NCBI RefSeq assembly: GCF_017876515.1
Contig: NZ_JAGIOC010000001.1
Span: 2,418,001 to 2,482,000, forward strand
DNA length: 64,000 nucleotides
Source: Brachybacterium fresconis
Lineage (GTDB): Bacteria; Actinomycetota; Actinomycetes; Actinomycetales; Dermabacteraceae
Direction of reading: 5' to 3'
Shown here in pieces: positions 25,604 to 33,837 of the stretch (its first letter is position 1; every line of letters begins with the position of its first letter). The notes under the pieces were generated by a model. The model saw nothing but the letters and a program-made list of their open reading frames with translations. It searched no databases and was not told the DNA's origin. The position numbers and the translations under genes were made by a program.

Positions 25604-25622
25604 ATAATTGGTCGACCATTAT
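25604..25622 (+). promoter_or_regulatory. FadR/GntR-type operator site 2
   Basis: ATAATTGGTCGACCATTAT, with the ten-base perfect palindrome TGGTCGACCA (25609-25618) in AT-rich flanks that stand out in this GC-rich DNA. Same half-site as 25549 but without the central base. Around 190 bp before the regulator start. Confidence 0.7.
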
Positions 25623-25812
25623 CCTCGGAGCGGGCATCGCCTCTGACCTGCGCATCCGCCGCACGTTCGCGGCATCGGCAGATCCGCGACGATTGCCCGC
25701 TCCCCCACCCCGTGCTTGCATCGGCCCTGCCGACCTTCCGACGGACAGCCCACCGGTCACCGTCGGAGTCCCCGGCCCCGCCGCTGCAGCGAACCCGACC
25801 GAAGGAGGTCAG

Positions 25813-26610
25813 GTGGAACCCCAGACCCTGGAATTCCTGGACGGACTCGTCCGCGAGGGCGTCGAGGTCGACGGCGGCATCCTCATCCCCACCGAACGGC
25901 GGCTCGCCGAGATCAGCGGCATGTCCCGGGCCCGTGTCCGCGAGCGGCTCTCCGGGCTCCAGATGCTCGGAATGCTCACGAAGGTGCAGGGCTCGGGGAA
26001 CGTTCTCGTCTCGCCCGCCGCGCTCGAGGCGGGCACCGGCAATGTCTTCGAGCTGATGCTGCGCGCCGGGCTGGTCACGGTCGCGCAGATCAACGAGGCC
26101 CGCGAGATGCTCGAGGTCGCGATCGCGCCACGGATCCTCGAACGAGTCACCGACGAGCAGATCCACGCCCTGGAGGATCAGGTGTACGCCATGGTCGACG
26201 CCTCCGCCTCACGGGATTTCGTCAGCGGGCTGAAGGCCGACCACGCCTTCCACATGGCGCTGTTCGAGATCGTCGGCAACCCGATCATGACCTACGTGGT
26301 CAACGGGATGAACCATGCCCTGCACGATCTGCTGCTGGAGCGGCGGCGGATCGTCATCGGCAAAGAGATCGCACGCAACCACGGCGAGCTCCCCGCGATG
26401 TTCGACAGCGACGCCGTCCACTTCGAGATCACCCGCGCCCTGCGCTCCCGGCGCAAGGAGGCGGTCACCGCCGCGATGGCGGAGCACTTCGATTCCTGGC
26501 GGAGGATCTCGCGTCTGCCGACCTCACCGGCAGTCGCCGCACCGCCAGGTATCACCCCACAGACACCATCGACCCCACCGACCCCACCGACCCCCTCAGG
26601 AGAGACATGA
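25813..26610 (+). CDS. FadR-family (GntR) transcriptional regulator
   Basis: 265 residues: winged helix at residues 10-70 (IPTERRLAEISGMSRARVRE, LSGLQMLGMLTKVQGSGN), then an FCD effector domain (NEAREMLEVAIAPRILER, DHAFHMALFEIVGNPIM, HFEITRALRSRRKEAVTAAM with metal-ligand His residues). GTG start at 25813 behind a strong AAGGAGGTC. The C-terminal tail is Thr/Pro-rich (9-bp repeats of ACCCCACCG type near 26575). Its stop overlaps the transketolase start (ATGA), so regulator and enzymes are one operon. Expected to bind the GGTC/GACC sites upstream and sense an acid or sugar metabolite. Confidence 0.88.
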   Translation: MEPQTLEFLDGLVREGVEVDGGILIPTERRLAEISGMSRARVRERLSGLQMLGMLTKVQGSGNVLVSPAALEAGTGNVFELMLRAGLVTVAQINEAREMLEVAIAPRILERVTDEQIHALEDQVYAMVDASASRDFVSGLKADHAFHMALFEIVGNPIMTYVVNGMNHALHDLLLERRRIVIGKEIARNHGELPAMFDSDAVHFEITRALRSRRKEAVTAAMAEHFDSWRRISRLPTSPAVAAPPGITPQTPSTPPTPPTPSGET

Positions 26611-27506
26611 GCACAGCAGAACCCACGTCGTCGCCGGAATGGGCAGAAGCGACCGGGACGGCGCGGTCGTCCGATCCCGAACGGATCCAGCGCATCCGCG
26701 AGGCAGCCCACCGCATCCGCCAGTACGCCCTGATCCAGGCCGAGGTCCAGGGACAGGGCTACATCGGGCAGGCCCTGGACATCGCCGACGTCCTCGCCGT
26801 CCTGTACGCGGACCAGCTGCACCTGGACCCGTCGGATCCCGAGTCCGAGGACCGCGACCGCTTCCAGCTGTCCATCGGGCACTATGCCCTGGCCCTGTAC
26901 GCGGCGCTGACCGAGGCGAAGTTCCTGCCCCAGGAGGAGCTGCAGACCTACGCCGGCGACGGCTCGCGCCTGCCGATGTCCTCCATGCGCTCCTACACCC
27001 CGGGGGTCGAGATCTCCGGCGGCTCCCTCGGCCACGGCCTCGGGATCGCGAACGGCGTGGCGATGGGACTGCAGCGCAAGGGGTCCGACCGCTTCGTCTA
27101 CAACCTGCTGTCCGACGGCGAGCTCGGTGAGGGCTCGACCTGGGAGGCGGCCGCCGTCGCCGGCCACCATGGGCTCGACAACCTCATCGCGATCGTCGAC
27201 TTCAACGACCAGCAGGCCGACGGCCGCAGCACCCAGATGCTGTCCATGGAGCCGGTCACCGACAAGTTCGAAGCCTTCGGCTGGATCGCCCGCCGCTGCG
27301 ACGGCCACGATGTTCCCGCTCTGCTCGACCATCTGATCGAGCTGCGGGAGATCGAGGACCCCCGCCCTCGGGTCCTCATCGTGGACACCACGCTGGGCAA
27401 GGGCGTGGACTTCCTCGAGCAGCGGGAGAAGCTGCACTTCATGAAGGTCGACGCCGCGGAATGGGCCGCCGCCCACCAGAAGCTGAACGAAAGCGCAGGA
27501 CGATGA
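26607..27506 (+). CDS. Split transketolase, N-terminal (thiamine-diphosphate) subunit
   Basis: 299 residues covering the ThDP/Mg-binding half of transketolase: QALDIADVLAVLY, FQLSIGHYALALYAAL, EISGGSLGHGLGIANGVAMG, ThDP motif GDG-like SDGELGEGSTWEAA followed by IVDFNDQQADGRS. Partner is the next gene; two-subunit transketolases transfer C2 units between sugar phosphates, and some are specialised (apulose-4-phosphate or sulfofructose transketolases). No second domain is missing: the split is normal for this subfamily. Overlaps both the regulator stop and the partner start by 4 bases. Confidence 0.9.
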   Translation: MSTAEPTSSPEWAEATGTARSSDPERIQRIREAAHRIRQYALIQAEVQGQGYIGQALDIADVLAVLYADQLHLDPSDPESEDRDRFQLSIGHYALALYAALTEAKFLPQEELQTYAGDGSRLPMSSMRSYTPGVEISGGSLGHGLGIANGVAMGLQRKGSDRFVYNLLSDGELGEGSTWEAAAVAGHHGLDNLIAIVDFNDQQADGRSTQMLSMEPVTDKFEAFGWIARRCDGHDVPALLDHLIELREIEDPRPRVLIVDTTLGKGVDFLEQREKLHFMKVDAAEWAAAHQKLNESAGR

Positions 27507-28510
27507 ACACACCCACGAACCCCGTCACCGCCCCCGCGAAGAAGCTGGTCTCCGGCGCCATGAGCGCTGACCTCGCCAAGGAGGGCCAGCGCACCGTCTC
27601 CGCCCCGCTCGGGCACGCCCTGGTCGAAGCGGCCCAGCAGGACGAGCGGATCGTCGGCCTCTCCGCCGATCTCGCGAAGTACACCGACGTCCACATCCTC
27701 CGCGACGCCATGCCGGAGCGGTTCTACCAGATCGGCATGGCCGAGCAGGCGCTGCTCGGTGCCGCGACCGGCCTCGCGATGGAGGGCTTCGTCCCCTTCG
27801 CCTCGACCTACTCGGTCTTCGCCACCCGGCGGGCCTACGACTTCCTCGCGCTCGACATCGCCGAGGCGAACCTCAACGTCAACATGGTGTGCGCCCTGCC
27901 CGGTCTGACCACCGGTTACGGGCCGTCCCATCAGGCCACCGAGGACGTGGCGATCCTCCGCGGGATGCCGAACCTGACGATCGTCGATCCCTGCGACGCC
28001 CTGGACATCCAGCAGGCGGTCCCCCAGCTCGCCGCATCCGACGGTCCGACCTACATGCGCCTGCTGCGGGGGAAGGTCCCGCTGGTCCTGGACGAGTACG
28101 ACTACTCCTTCGAGCTCGGCCGGGCGAAGCTGCTGCGGGAAGGAGCGGACGTCCTGCTCATCTCGACCGGACTGATGACCGAGCGCGCCCTGGAGACCGC
28201 GACGGCTCTGGAGCAGGACGGGATCGGGGTCGCCGTGCTGCACTCACCCACCCTGAAGCCCTTCGACGAGGAATCGGTCGTCTCCGCCCTCGGAAAGGGC
28301 CGCCTGGTGCTGACGGCGGAGAACCACTCGGTGGTCGGCGGACTGTTCGACGCCGTCTCGCGCACGGTGGCCGGCCGCGGCCTCGGCGAGCGCATCACCC
28401 CGATCGGACTGCCGGACGAGTTCCTCGACGCCGGCGCGCTGCCGACTCTGAACGACCGCTACGGCGTGAGCGTCCAGGCGATGATGGAGCGGATCCGCAC
28501 CCTGTTGTGA
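27503..28510 (+). CDS. Split transketolase, C-terminal subunit
   Basis: 335 residues with the pyrimidine-binding half (DERIVGLSADLAKYTDVHIL, QIGMAEQALLGAATGLAMEG with the catalytic Glu, FASTYSVFATRRAYDF, TTGYGPSHQATEDVAILRGM) and the C-terminal transketolase domain (LLISTGLMTERALETATAL, AENHSVVGGLFDAV). The ATG overlaps the preceding stop by 4 bases. Probably co-expressed under the FadR-type regulator. The acceptor sugar phosphate cannot be inferred; erythrose 4-phosphate from the adjacent tetritol route is a candidate. Confidence 0.9.
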   Translation: MNTPTNPVTAPAKKLVSGAMSADLAKEGQRTVSAPLGHALVEAAQQDERIVGLSADLAKYTDVHILRDAMPERFYQIGMAEQALLGAATGLAMEGFVPFASTYSVFATRRAYDFLALDIAEANLNVNMVCALPGLTTGYGPSHQATEDVAILRGMPNLTIVDPCDALDIQQAVPQLAASDGPTYMRLLRGKVPLVLDEYDYSFELGRAKLLREGADVLLISTGLMTERALETATALEQDGIGVAVLHSPTLKPFDEESVVSALGKGRLVLTAENHSVVGGLFDAVSRTVAGRGLGERITPIGLPDEFLDAGALPTLNDRYGVSVQAMMERIRTLL

Positions 28511-28538
28511 GCACCCTGCCCGCTGTGAGGAACCACCG

Positions 28539-30650
28539 ATGCACACCTCCCCCGATACCCCGGGCCCACCGCTGCTGAGCCCCGCACGCCCCGTCGAGCT
28601 CCACCAGCCGTTCCTCCACGACCTGGTCGGGGTGTTCCATGCCCCGGTCCAGGCGTGGTCCCGGCCCACCGGGAGCATCGAGGGCGCCGGAGCGCAGGGC
28701 ATCTACATCGGGGACACCCGGGTGGTCTCGGACCTGCGCTGTGCGGGCGAGCGCGTCGCGCTCACCCCGCTGGGAACCGAGGTGCGCTCGGCCCGCGAGC
28801 TGACCGTCCGCGACGTGGTCTCCACGCCGGGCGACGTCACGGATCCGCTGCTCATCCTCGAACGCACCCGCACCGCCGACGCGAGCGGCATCGGTGAGCG
28901 AGTGCGCCTGCTCTCGCACGATCATCGGCCGCACCGCCTCGTGCTCCGTCTCGGCCTGATCACCGACGCCGCATCGATGTCCGCGGTGAAGGACCCCGGA
29001 CTGCTGGCCGAGATCGGCGACATCCGCCCGTCGGCGCGGGCCGACGGAGCAGTCGCCCGCTGGGACGTCGGCGACGCGGGCGGCTCCGCCCGGCTGGACG
29101 TCGGGGATGGTGGGACGGAGCTGGTGGCCGACGGGGCGATCGTGACGTGGACCGTCGTCCTCGAGACCCCGCCCGCCCGGGGCGCGCTCGAACATGAGGC
29201 AGAGGGTGACAGGGCGGTGATGGCGGAGGCCTCCTGGCATCTGGCCCTGCACGATCCGACCGTGCCGTTCGCCGCGGCGAGCGCCCCCTGGCCGGCGGCC
29301 GCTGTGACCGCGGAGCCCGCGTCGGCCGATCCCGAGGTCCGTGCCGCCGACCTGCTGCTGCGCCGTTCCCTGGCCGATCTGGACGCCCTGCGCCTGCAGA
29401 TCCCGGGGTCCCCGGCGCAGACCTTCTTCGCCGCCGGCGCCCCGTGGTTCTTCACCCTGTTCGGCCGGGACGCGCTGATCGCCGCCTCCCTCGTGCTCCC
29501 CCTCGACCGCTCGATCGCCGAGGGCACCCTGCGCACGCTCGCCGACCGCCAGGGCACCGCGGCCGACGTCGCCACCGCCGAGCAGCCGGGAAAGATCCTC
29601 CACGAGGTGCGCGCCCAGGGCATGGAGATGGGCTCCACGGTGCTGCCGCCGGTCTACTACGGCACCATCGACGCCACGCCGCTGTGGATCGAGCTGCTGC
29701 ATGAGGCGGACGCCGCCGGGCTGCCCGCAGAGGTCCTCACCGAGCTGCACCCCGCGCTCGAACAGGCCGCGCTCTGGCTGCTCGAGCACGCCGACGCCGA
29801 TGGCGACGGCCTGCTGGAGTACCTCGACGAGGCCGGGACGGGCCTGGCCAATCAGGGATGGAAGGACTCCGGGGACTCGATCCGCTGCGCCGACGGCTCC
29901 CTGGCCGGCGGCGCGATCGCCCTGGCTGAGGTGCAGGGCTACGCATATGCGGCCGCCGGCCACGCCGCCGACCTCCTCGAGCGCCTCGGCACGGCAGCCG
30001 AGGCCGAGGCGGTGCATGCCGACCCACCCGCCCCGGGCCCCGGACCCTCCCCCACGTCATCATCCGCACCCGCACCCGCACCCGCACCCGCCGAATTTCC
30101 CGCCCGCCTGCGGGCCTGGGCCCACCGCCTGCGCGAACGCTTCCAGGAGACGTTCTGGTGCGAGGACGACTTCGGGCCGTACGTGGCGCTCGCCCTCGAC
30201 GGGGACAAACGCCCGGTCGACAGCGTGGCCTCGAACATGGGCCACCTCCTGGGCACCGGACTGCTCGATCCGGCGCAGGAGCGGATCGTCGTGGACCGCC
30301 TGCTGCATCCGAGCCTGCTGTCCGGATACGGGATCCGCACCCTGTCGACCACCAACGGGGCCTACGGCCCGCTGCGCTACCACGGTGGCAGCGTGTGGAC
30401 CCACGACACCGCCTACATCCTGCGCGGCATGCTGCGCGGAGGCTTCACCGCCGAGGCGCGGGTCGTGGCACGGGCCCTGCTGCAGGCGGCGAACGGCTTC
30501 GACCAGCGTCTTCCCGAGCTGTTCAGCGGCCAGAGCAGCGAGGAGGTCTCCCCTCCCGTGCCCTACCCGGCCTCATGCCGCCCGCAGGCCTGGGCCGCGG
30601 CCGGCGCCGTTCCTGTCGCTCAGGCCCTCGGCGTCCTGCGGCGCCGCTGA
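28539..30650 (+). CDS. Glycogen-debranching-type glycoside hydrolase (amylo-alpha-1,6-glucosidase family)
   Basis: 703 residues. N-terminal GDE-type beta domain (residues 25-240: HDLVGVFHAPVQAWSR, GIYIGDTRVVSDLR), then an (alpha/alpha)6 catalytic domain with APWFFTLFGRDALIAASLVLP, TAEQPGKILHEVRA, YYGTIDATPLWIELL and the C-terminal RYHGGSVWTHDTAYILRGML. Such proteins hydrolyse alpha-linked glucosides or related oligosaccharides. An Ala/Pro stretch (about residues 500-525) separates two helices and seems an inserted linker. It lies 28 bp after the transketolase stop and may be co-transcribed, although no metabolic link is obvious. Confidence 0.82.
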   Translation: MHTSPDTPGPPLLSPARPVELHQPFLHDLVGVFHAPVQAWSRPTGSIEGAGAQGIYIGDTRVVSDLRCAGERVALTPLGTEVRSARELTVRDVVSTPGDVTDPLLILERTRTADASGIGERVRLLSHDHRPHRLVLRLGLITDAASMSAVKDPGLLAEIGDIRPSARADGAVARWDVGDAGGSARLDVGDGGTELVADGAIVTWTVVLETPPARGALEHEAEGDRAVMAEASWHLALHDPTVPFAAASAPWPAAAVTAEPASADPEVRAADLLLRRSLADLDALRLQIPGSPAQTFFAAGAPWFFTLFGRDALIAASLVLPLDRSIAEGTLRTLADRQGTAADVATAEQPGKILHEVRAQGMEMGSTVLPPVYYGTIDATPLWIELLHEADAAGLPAEVLTELHPALEQAALWLLEHADADGDGLLEYLDEAGTGLANQGWKDSGDSIRCADGSLAGGAIALAEVQGYAYAAAGHAADLLERLGTAAEAEAVHADPPAPGPGPSPTSSSAPAPAPAPAEFPARLRAWAHRLRERFQETFWCEDDFGPYVALALDGDKRPVDSVASNMGHLLGTGLLDPAQERIVVDRLLHPSLLSGYGIRTLSTTNGAYGPLRYHGGSVWTHDTAYILRGMLRGGFTAEARVVARALLQAANGFDQRLPELFSGQSSEEVSPPVPYPASCRPQAWAAAGAVPVAQALGVLRRR

Positions 30651-30786
30651 CCGGGGAAGTGCCGGATCGGACCCTCCCGAGCGCGGTCCTGTCTCGGACC
30701 ATGAGCCTGCCCTGAGCACGATCCTGCACTTCCCCCGCACAGCCCGTACGGTAGGGCCACAGCAGCACCGCGCGAACGGAGCCCCC

Positions 30787-31665
30787 ATGCACGCCGACCG
30801 TCTCACCGATTCGATCTGCCACCACGCCGAGGGCCCGTACTGGTCCGACAGCTGGGGCGGCCTGCGCTGGGTCGACATGCTCGCCGGCGACATCATGCAG
30901 CTCGAGGCGGCCGGAGCTCTCACCCAGCTCGGCGGGGCCCGCACCGCGCATCGCATCACCACGCCGAGCCCGGTGGTGGCCTGCGTCCGCCCGGCCGTGG
31001 GCGGCGGGGCCGTCCTCGCACTCGAGAAGGGCTTCGCCCTCGAGGACGCCGACGGCTCGATCACCCCGCTGCCACCGCTGTGGGAGCAGGACATCCGGAT
31101 GAACGAGGGCGCGATCGCGCCCGACGGTTCGTTCCTGTGCGGCTCGATGGCCTACGACCAGCGGCCGGGCGCAGCAGCGATGTGGCGTCTGCTCCCGGAC
31201 GGCACCACCACCGAGCTGTTCGGCGACCTCACGATCTCCAACGGGCTCGCCTTCACGGCCGACGGCGCCCACGCCTTCTACGTCGACACCCCCACCGGGA
31301 GGGTCGACCAGTTCGACTGGTCCGACGACGAAGGCCTGATCGGCCGTCGCCCCTTTGCGGATCTGACCGACCAGGACGGTCATCCCGACGGCCTCACGCT
31401 CGACGCCGACGGCCGGGTCTGGGTGGCGATGAACGGCGGTGGCCAGGTGCTCGGTCTCGACGAGCGCGGTACGGTCACCACCCAGATCTCGGTCGGAGCT
31501 CGGCAGGTCACTGCCTGCACCTTCGGCGGCCATGACCTCTCGACCCTGTTCATCACCACCAGCCGGGAGAACCTGGCCGAGGGCGAGGACCCGCAGGCCG
31601 GCTCCCTGTTCGCCGCGCGGCCCGGCGCCCGCGGCCCCGAGAGCGAGCGCCTCTTCAGCGTCTGA
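30787..31665 (+). CDS. SMP-30/gluconolactonase-type lactonase
   Basis: 292-residue six-bladed propeller enzyme. Metal ligands are visible: Glu in HHAEGPYWSD near residue 14, Asn in ISNGLAFTADG near 156, Asp in GHPDGLTLDADGRVWVA near 204. Relatives open sugar lactones such as gluconolactone or xylonolactone. The ATG at 30787 is preceded by GGAG; CTGCAC-N17-TACGGT upstream (30724-30752) is a plausible promoter. Could serve the acid-sugar locus next door by producing the acid from a lactone, an inference from proximity only. Confidence 0.85.
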   Translation: MHADRLTDSICHHAEGPYWSDSWGGLRWVDMLAGDIMQLEAAGALTQLGGARTAHRITTPSPVVACVRPAVGGGAVLALEKGFALEDADGSITPLPPLWEQDIRMNEGAIAPDGSFLCGSMAYDQRPGAAAMWRLLPDGTTTELFGDLTISNGLAFTADGAHAFYVDTPTGRVDQFDWSDDEGLIGRRPFADLTDQDGHPDGLTLDADGRVWVAMNGGGQVLGLDERGTVTTQISVGARQVTACTFGGHDLSTLFITTSRENLAEGEDPQAGSLFAARPGARGPESERLFSV

Positions 31666-31691
31666 GCCGAGCAGCGCCGCCCGCGTGTCAC

Positions 31692-31818
31692 GGGCACCAC
31701 GATCCAGAGGGCACCACGCCAACGCAGGCACCCCGCTATTGACGGCACCACACCATCGCGGGCACCACGCCCACGCGGGCACCCCGCCATAGAGGGCACC
31801 ACGCCATCGCGGGCACCA
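31692..31818. repeat. 17-bp tandem repeat array, 7 units plus partial
   Basis: Consecutive 17-bp units at 31692, 31709, 31726, 31743, 31760, 31777 and 31794, each GGGCACCACG-like followed by a more variable half (consensus GGGCACCACGCCATCGC); an eighth partial unit at 31811 runs into the terminator stem at 31819. No reading frame of interest. It occupies most of the gap between the SMP-30 and PutP stops. Confidence 0.85.
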
Positions 31819-31858
31819 TGTCGTAAAAGGTGCCACGGAGGTGGCACCTTTTACGACA
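31819..31858. terminator. Bidirectional terminator hairpin, 18-bp perfect stem
   Basis: TGTCGTAAAAGGTGCCAC and its exact reverse complement flank a GGAG loop. It sits between the convergent SMP-30 and putP genes, 18 bp from the putP stop. The AAAA/TTTT lies inside the stem rather than as a U-tract after it. Confidence 0.8.
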
Positions 31859-31876
31859 CGGTCGGCCCTGCGCAGG

Positions 31877-33448
31877 TCAGGCGGTGGTGCCCGACCCCGA
31901 GCCGGAGCCGGCCACCTCGGTGTCCTCCGGGTGATCGGGGATCTCACCGGAGGCGAACGAGGTTTCCATGTCGTCGAACTCCCGCATCGTCAGCGCCGGC
32001 GGACGCGGCGTGATGAGACTGACCACCACGGCCAGGACCAGGCAGATCAGGAAGCCGGGGATGATCTCGTACAGGTGCTGGTCGCCGAACAGGCCCCAGC
32101 TCACGTCGGGCGTGAACTGGCCCCAGATGAAGGCGACCGCTGCACCGGCGACCATGCCGGCACCCGCACCGGCGGCCGTCAGGCGGCGCCAGAACAGCGA
32201 CAGCAGGATGATCGGACCGAAGGCGGAGCCGAAGCCTGCCCAGGCGAAGGCCACCAGGCCCAGCACCGAGCTGTCCGGGTTCAGAGCCAGGATCAGGGCG
32301 ATGATGGAGACGGCGAGCACGCCGATCCGGCCGCCCCACAGGGCGCCCTTGGCGCTGAGTTTGATCCCGATCCCGCCGAAGAGGTCCTCGATCAGCGCAG
32401 AGCTGGAGACGATCAGCTGCGAGGAGATCGTGGACATGATCGCTGCGAGCACGGCAGCCAGGAGGACGCCGGCGATCAGGGGGTGGAACAGGAGCTGCGA
32501 GAGGTCCAGGAAGACGGACTCGCCGTTGGTGGTGTCGGTCAGCACCGCGTCCTGGTTCTGCTGGAAGTAGGCCAGGCCTGCCAGAGCGGTGAAGACAGCA
32601 CCGATGACACAGATGATCATCCAGGTCATGCCCACCGCGAAACCGTACTTGGCGTCGCGCGAGGAGCGCAGCGCCATGAAGCGGACGATGATGTGGGGCT
32701 GGCCGAAGTAGCCCAGGCCCCAGGCCAGCGAGGAGATGATCCCGATGAAGGTACCGCCGGCGGTCATGGAGCCGAAGTCGGCGTTGACCTGACGCACGGA
32801 GTCGAACATCGCCACCGGTCCGCCCACCACGAACATCGCCGTGATCGGGACGAGCAGCAGGGAGACCAGCATGATCATGCCCTGGACCACGTCGGTGTAG
32901 CTGGCGCCGAGGAACCCGCCGAACAGCGTGTAGACGATGGTGATGGTGGCGACCAGCAGCATGCCGGTGACGTACGAACCACCGAACGTGGACTCGAAGA
33001 AGACCCCTCCGGCGACCATGCCGGATGAGACGTAGAAGGTGAAGAACACCAGGATGATCACGCCGGCGGCGATCCGCAGGATGTTCGTGCGGTCGTGCAG
33101 CCGGTTGCCGAAGAAGCTCGGCACCGTGATCGAGTTGCCGGCGATCTGCGTGTACTGGCGCAGGCGCGGTGCGACGAAGAACCAGTTCAGTCCGGCGCCG
33201 ATGGTGAGGCCGACGGCGATCCACGCCTCGACCAGTCCGTTCATGTACAGGGCGCCGGGCAGGCCCAGGAGCAGCCAGCCGGACATGTCCGAGGCGCCGG
33301 CGGAGAGGGCTGCGGTGAACGGGTGCAGCTGCCGTCCGCCGAGCATGTAGTCCTCGCCGTCCGACGTCTTGCGGAAGGCATACAGGCCGATGCCGAGCAT
33401 GACGCCGAAATAGATGGCCAGAGCGATGATCTTGAAGACGAGATCCAC
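31877..33448 (-). CDS. putP: Sodium/proline symporter
   Basis: 523-residue sodium:solute symporter. N-terminal AIYFGVMLGIGLYAFRKTSD, then LHPFTAALSAGASDMSGWLLLGLPGALY (PutP Na+ site region), EAWIAVGLTIGAGLNWFFVAPRLR, YVSSGMVAGGVFFESTFG and AWGLGYFGQPHIIVRFMA are all PutP-specific. About thirteen membrane helices and a short acidic/Gly-Ser tail. GTG start at 33448 with GGAG upstream. Imports proline with sodium; no proline dehydrogenase is nearby. Confidence 0.92.
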   Translation of the reverse strand: MDLVFKIIALAIYFGVMLGIGLYAFRKTSDGEDYMLGGRQLHPFTAALSAGASDMSGWLLLGLPGALYMNGLVEAWIAVGLTIGAGLNWFFVAPRLRQYTQIAGNSITVPSFFGNRLHDRTNILRIAAGVIILVFFTFYVSSGMVAGGVFFESTFGGSYVTGMLLVATITIVYTLFGGFLGASYTDVVQGMIMLVSLLLVPITAMFVVGGPVAMFDSVRQVNADFGSMTAGGTFIGIISSLAWGLGYFGQPHIIVRFMALRSSRDAKYGFAVGMTWMIICVIGAVFTALAGLAYFQQNQDAVLTDTTNGESVFLDLSQLLFHPLIAGVLLAAVLAAIMSTISSQLIVSSSALIEDLFGGIGIKLSAKGALWGGRIGVLAVSIIALILALNPDSSVLGLVAFAWAGFGSAFGPIILLSLFWRRLTAAGAGAGMVAGAAVAFIWGQFTPDVSWGLFGDQHLYEIIPGFLICLVLAVVVSLITPRPPALTMREFDDMETSFASGEIPDHPEDTEVAGSGSGSGTTA

Positions 33449-33760
33449 GAGAGGGCTCCGATCTCAGTATGGGGAAGGGGTGGTCGGGACGGGTGAAACG
33501 CTAGTAGTGGTCGGGCCAGCTGACCGGCGATGATGGACAATTCGGTCATCGGCGAACGCAGTCGTTCCGCGCAGATCGTGCAGTCGGGGCCGCGGTCACA
33601 GACCAGGGAAAGCTTGATCCGCGCCCGGGGACGACGACGGGACGCCGTGCGAGCGCCGAGGACCAGGGGTGACGCCGAGACTACGCCCCTGAGACGCCGA
33701 TCACCGAGGTTGTTGCCGGACGGTGACAATCTTCGCGAGACTCCTCACCGCTGACCGGAC
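33449..33760. other. Intergenic region upstream of putP
   Basis: 312 bp without a supportable gene. It must contain the putP promoter; a minus-strand TACTAG about 45 bp before the GTG is a weak -10 candidate. No operator palindrome stands out. Confidence 0.4.
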
Positions 33761-33812
33761 ACGACATTGCGCACGTGGCTTCCATTGATGGAAGCCACGT
33801 GCGCAATGTCGT
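33761..33812 (-). terminator. Terminator of glpK: 25-bp perfect stem, 2-base loop
   Basis: Positions 33761-33785 pair perfectly with 33788-33812 around TG. It is 26 bp beyond the glpK stop. The arms contain GCGCACGTGGCTTCCAT and complement. No T-run follows on the minus strand. Same style as the hairpins at 8036 and 31819 but with a different sequence. Confidence 0.78.
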
Positions 33813-33837
33813 CGAGGTCAGCCCGGAGCGCGGGCGC

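Noticed and set aside
31692..31818. CRISPR-like array
   Set aside because: Units are 17 bp and directly tandem, with no unique spacers of 30 bp or more and no cas genes.
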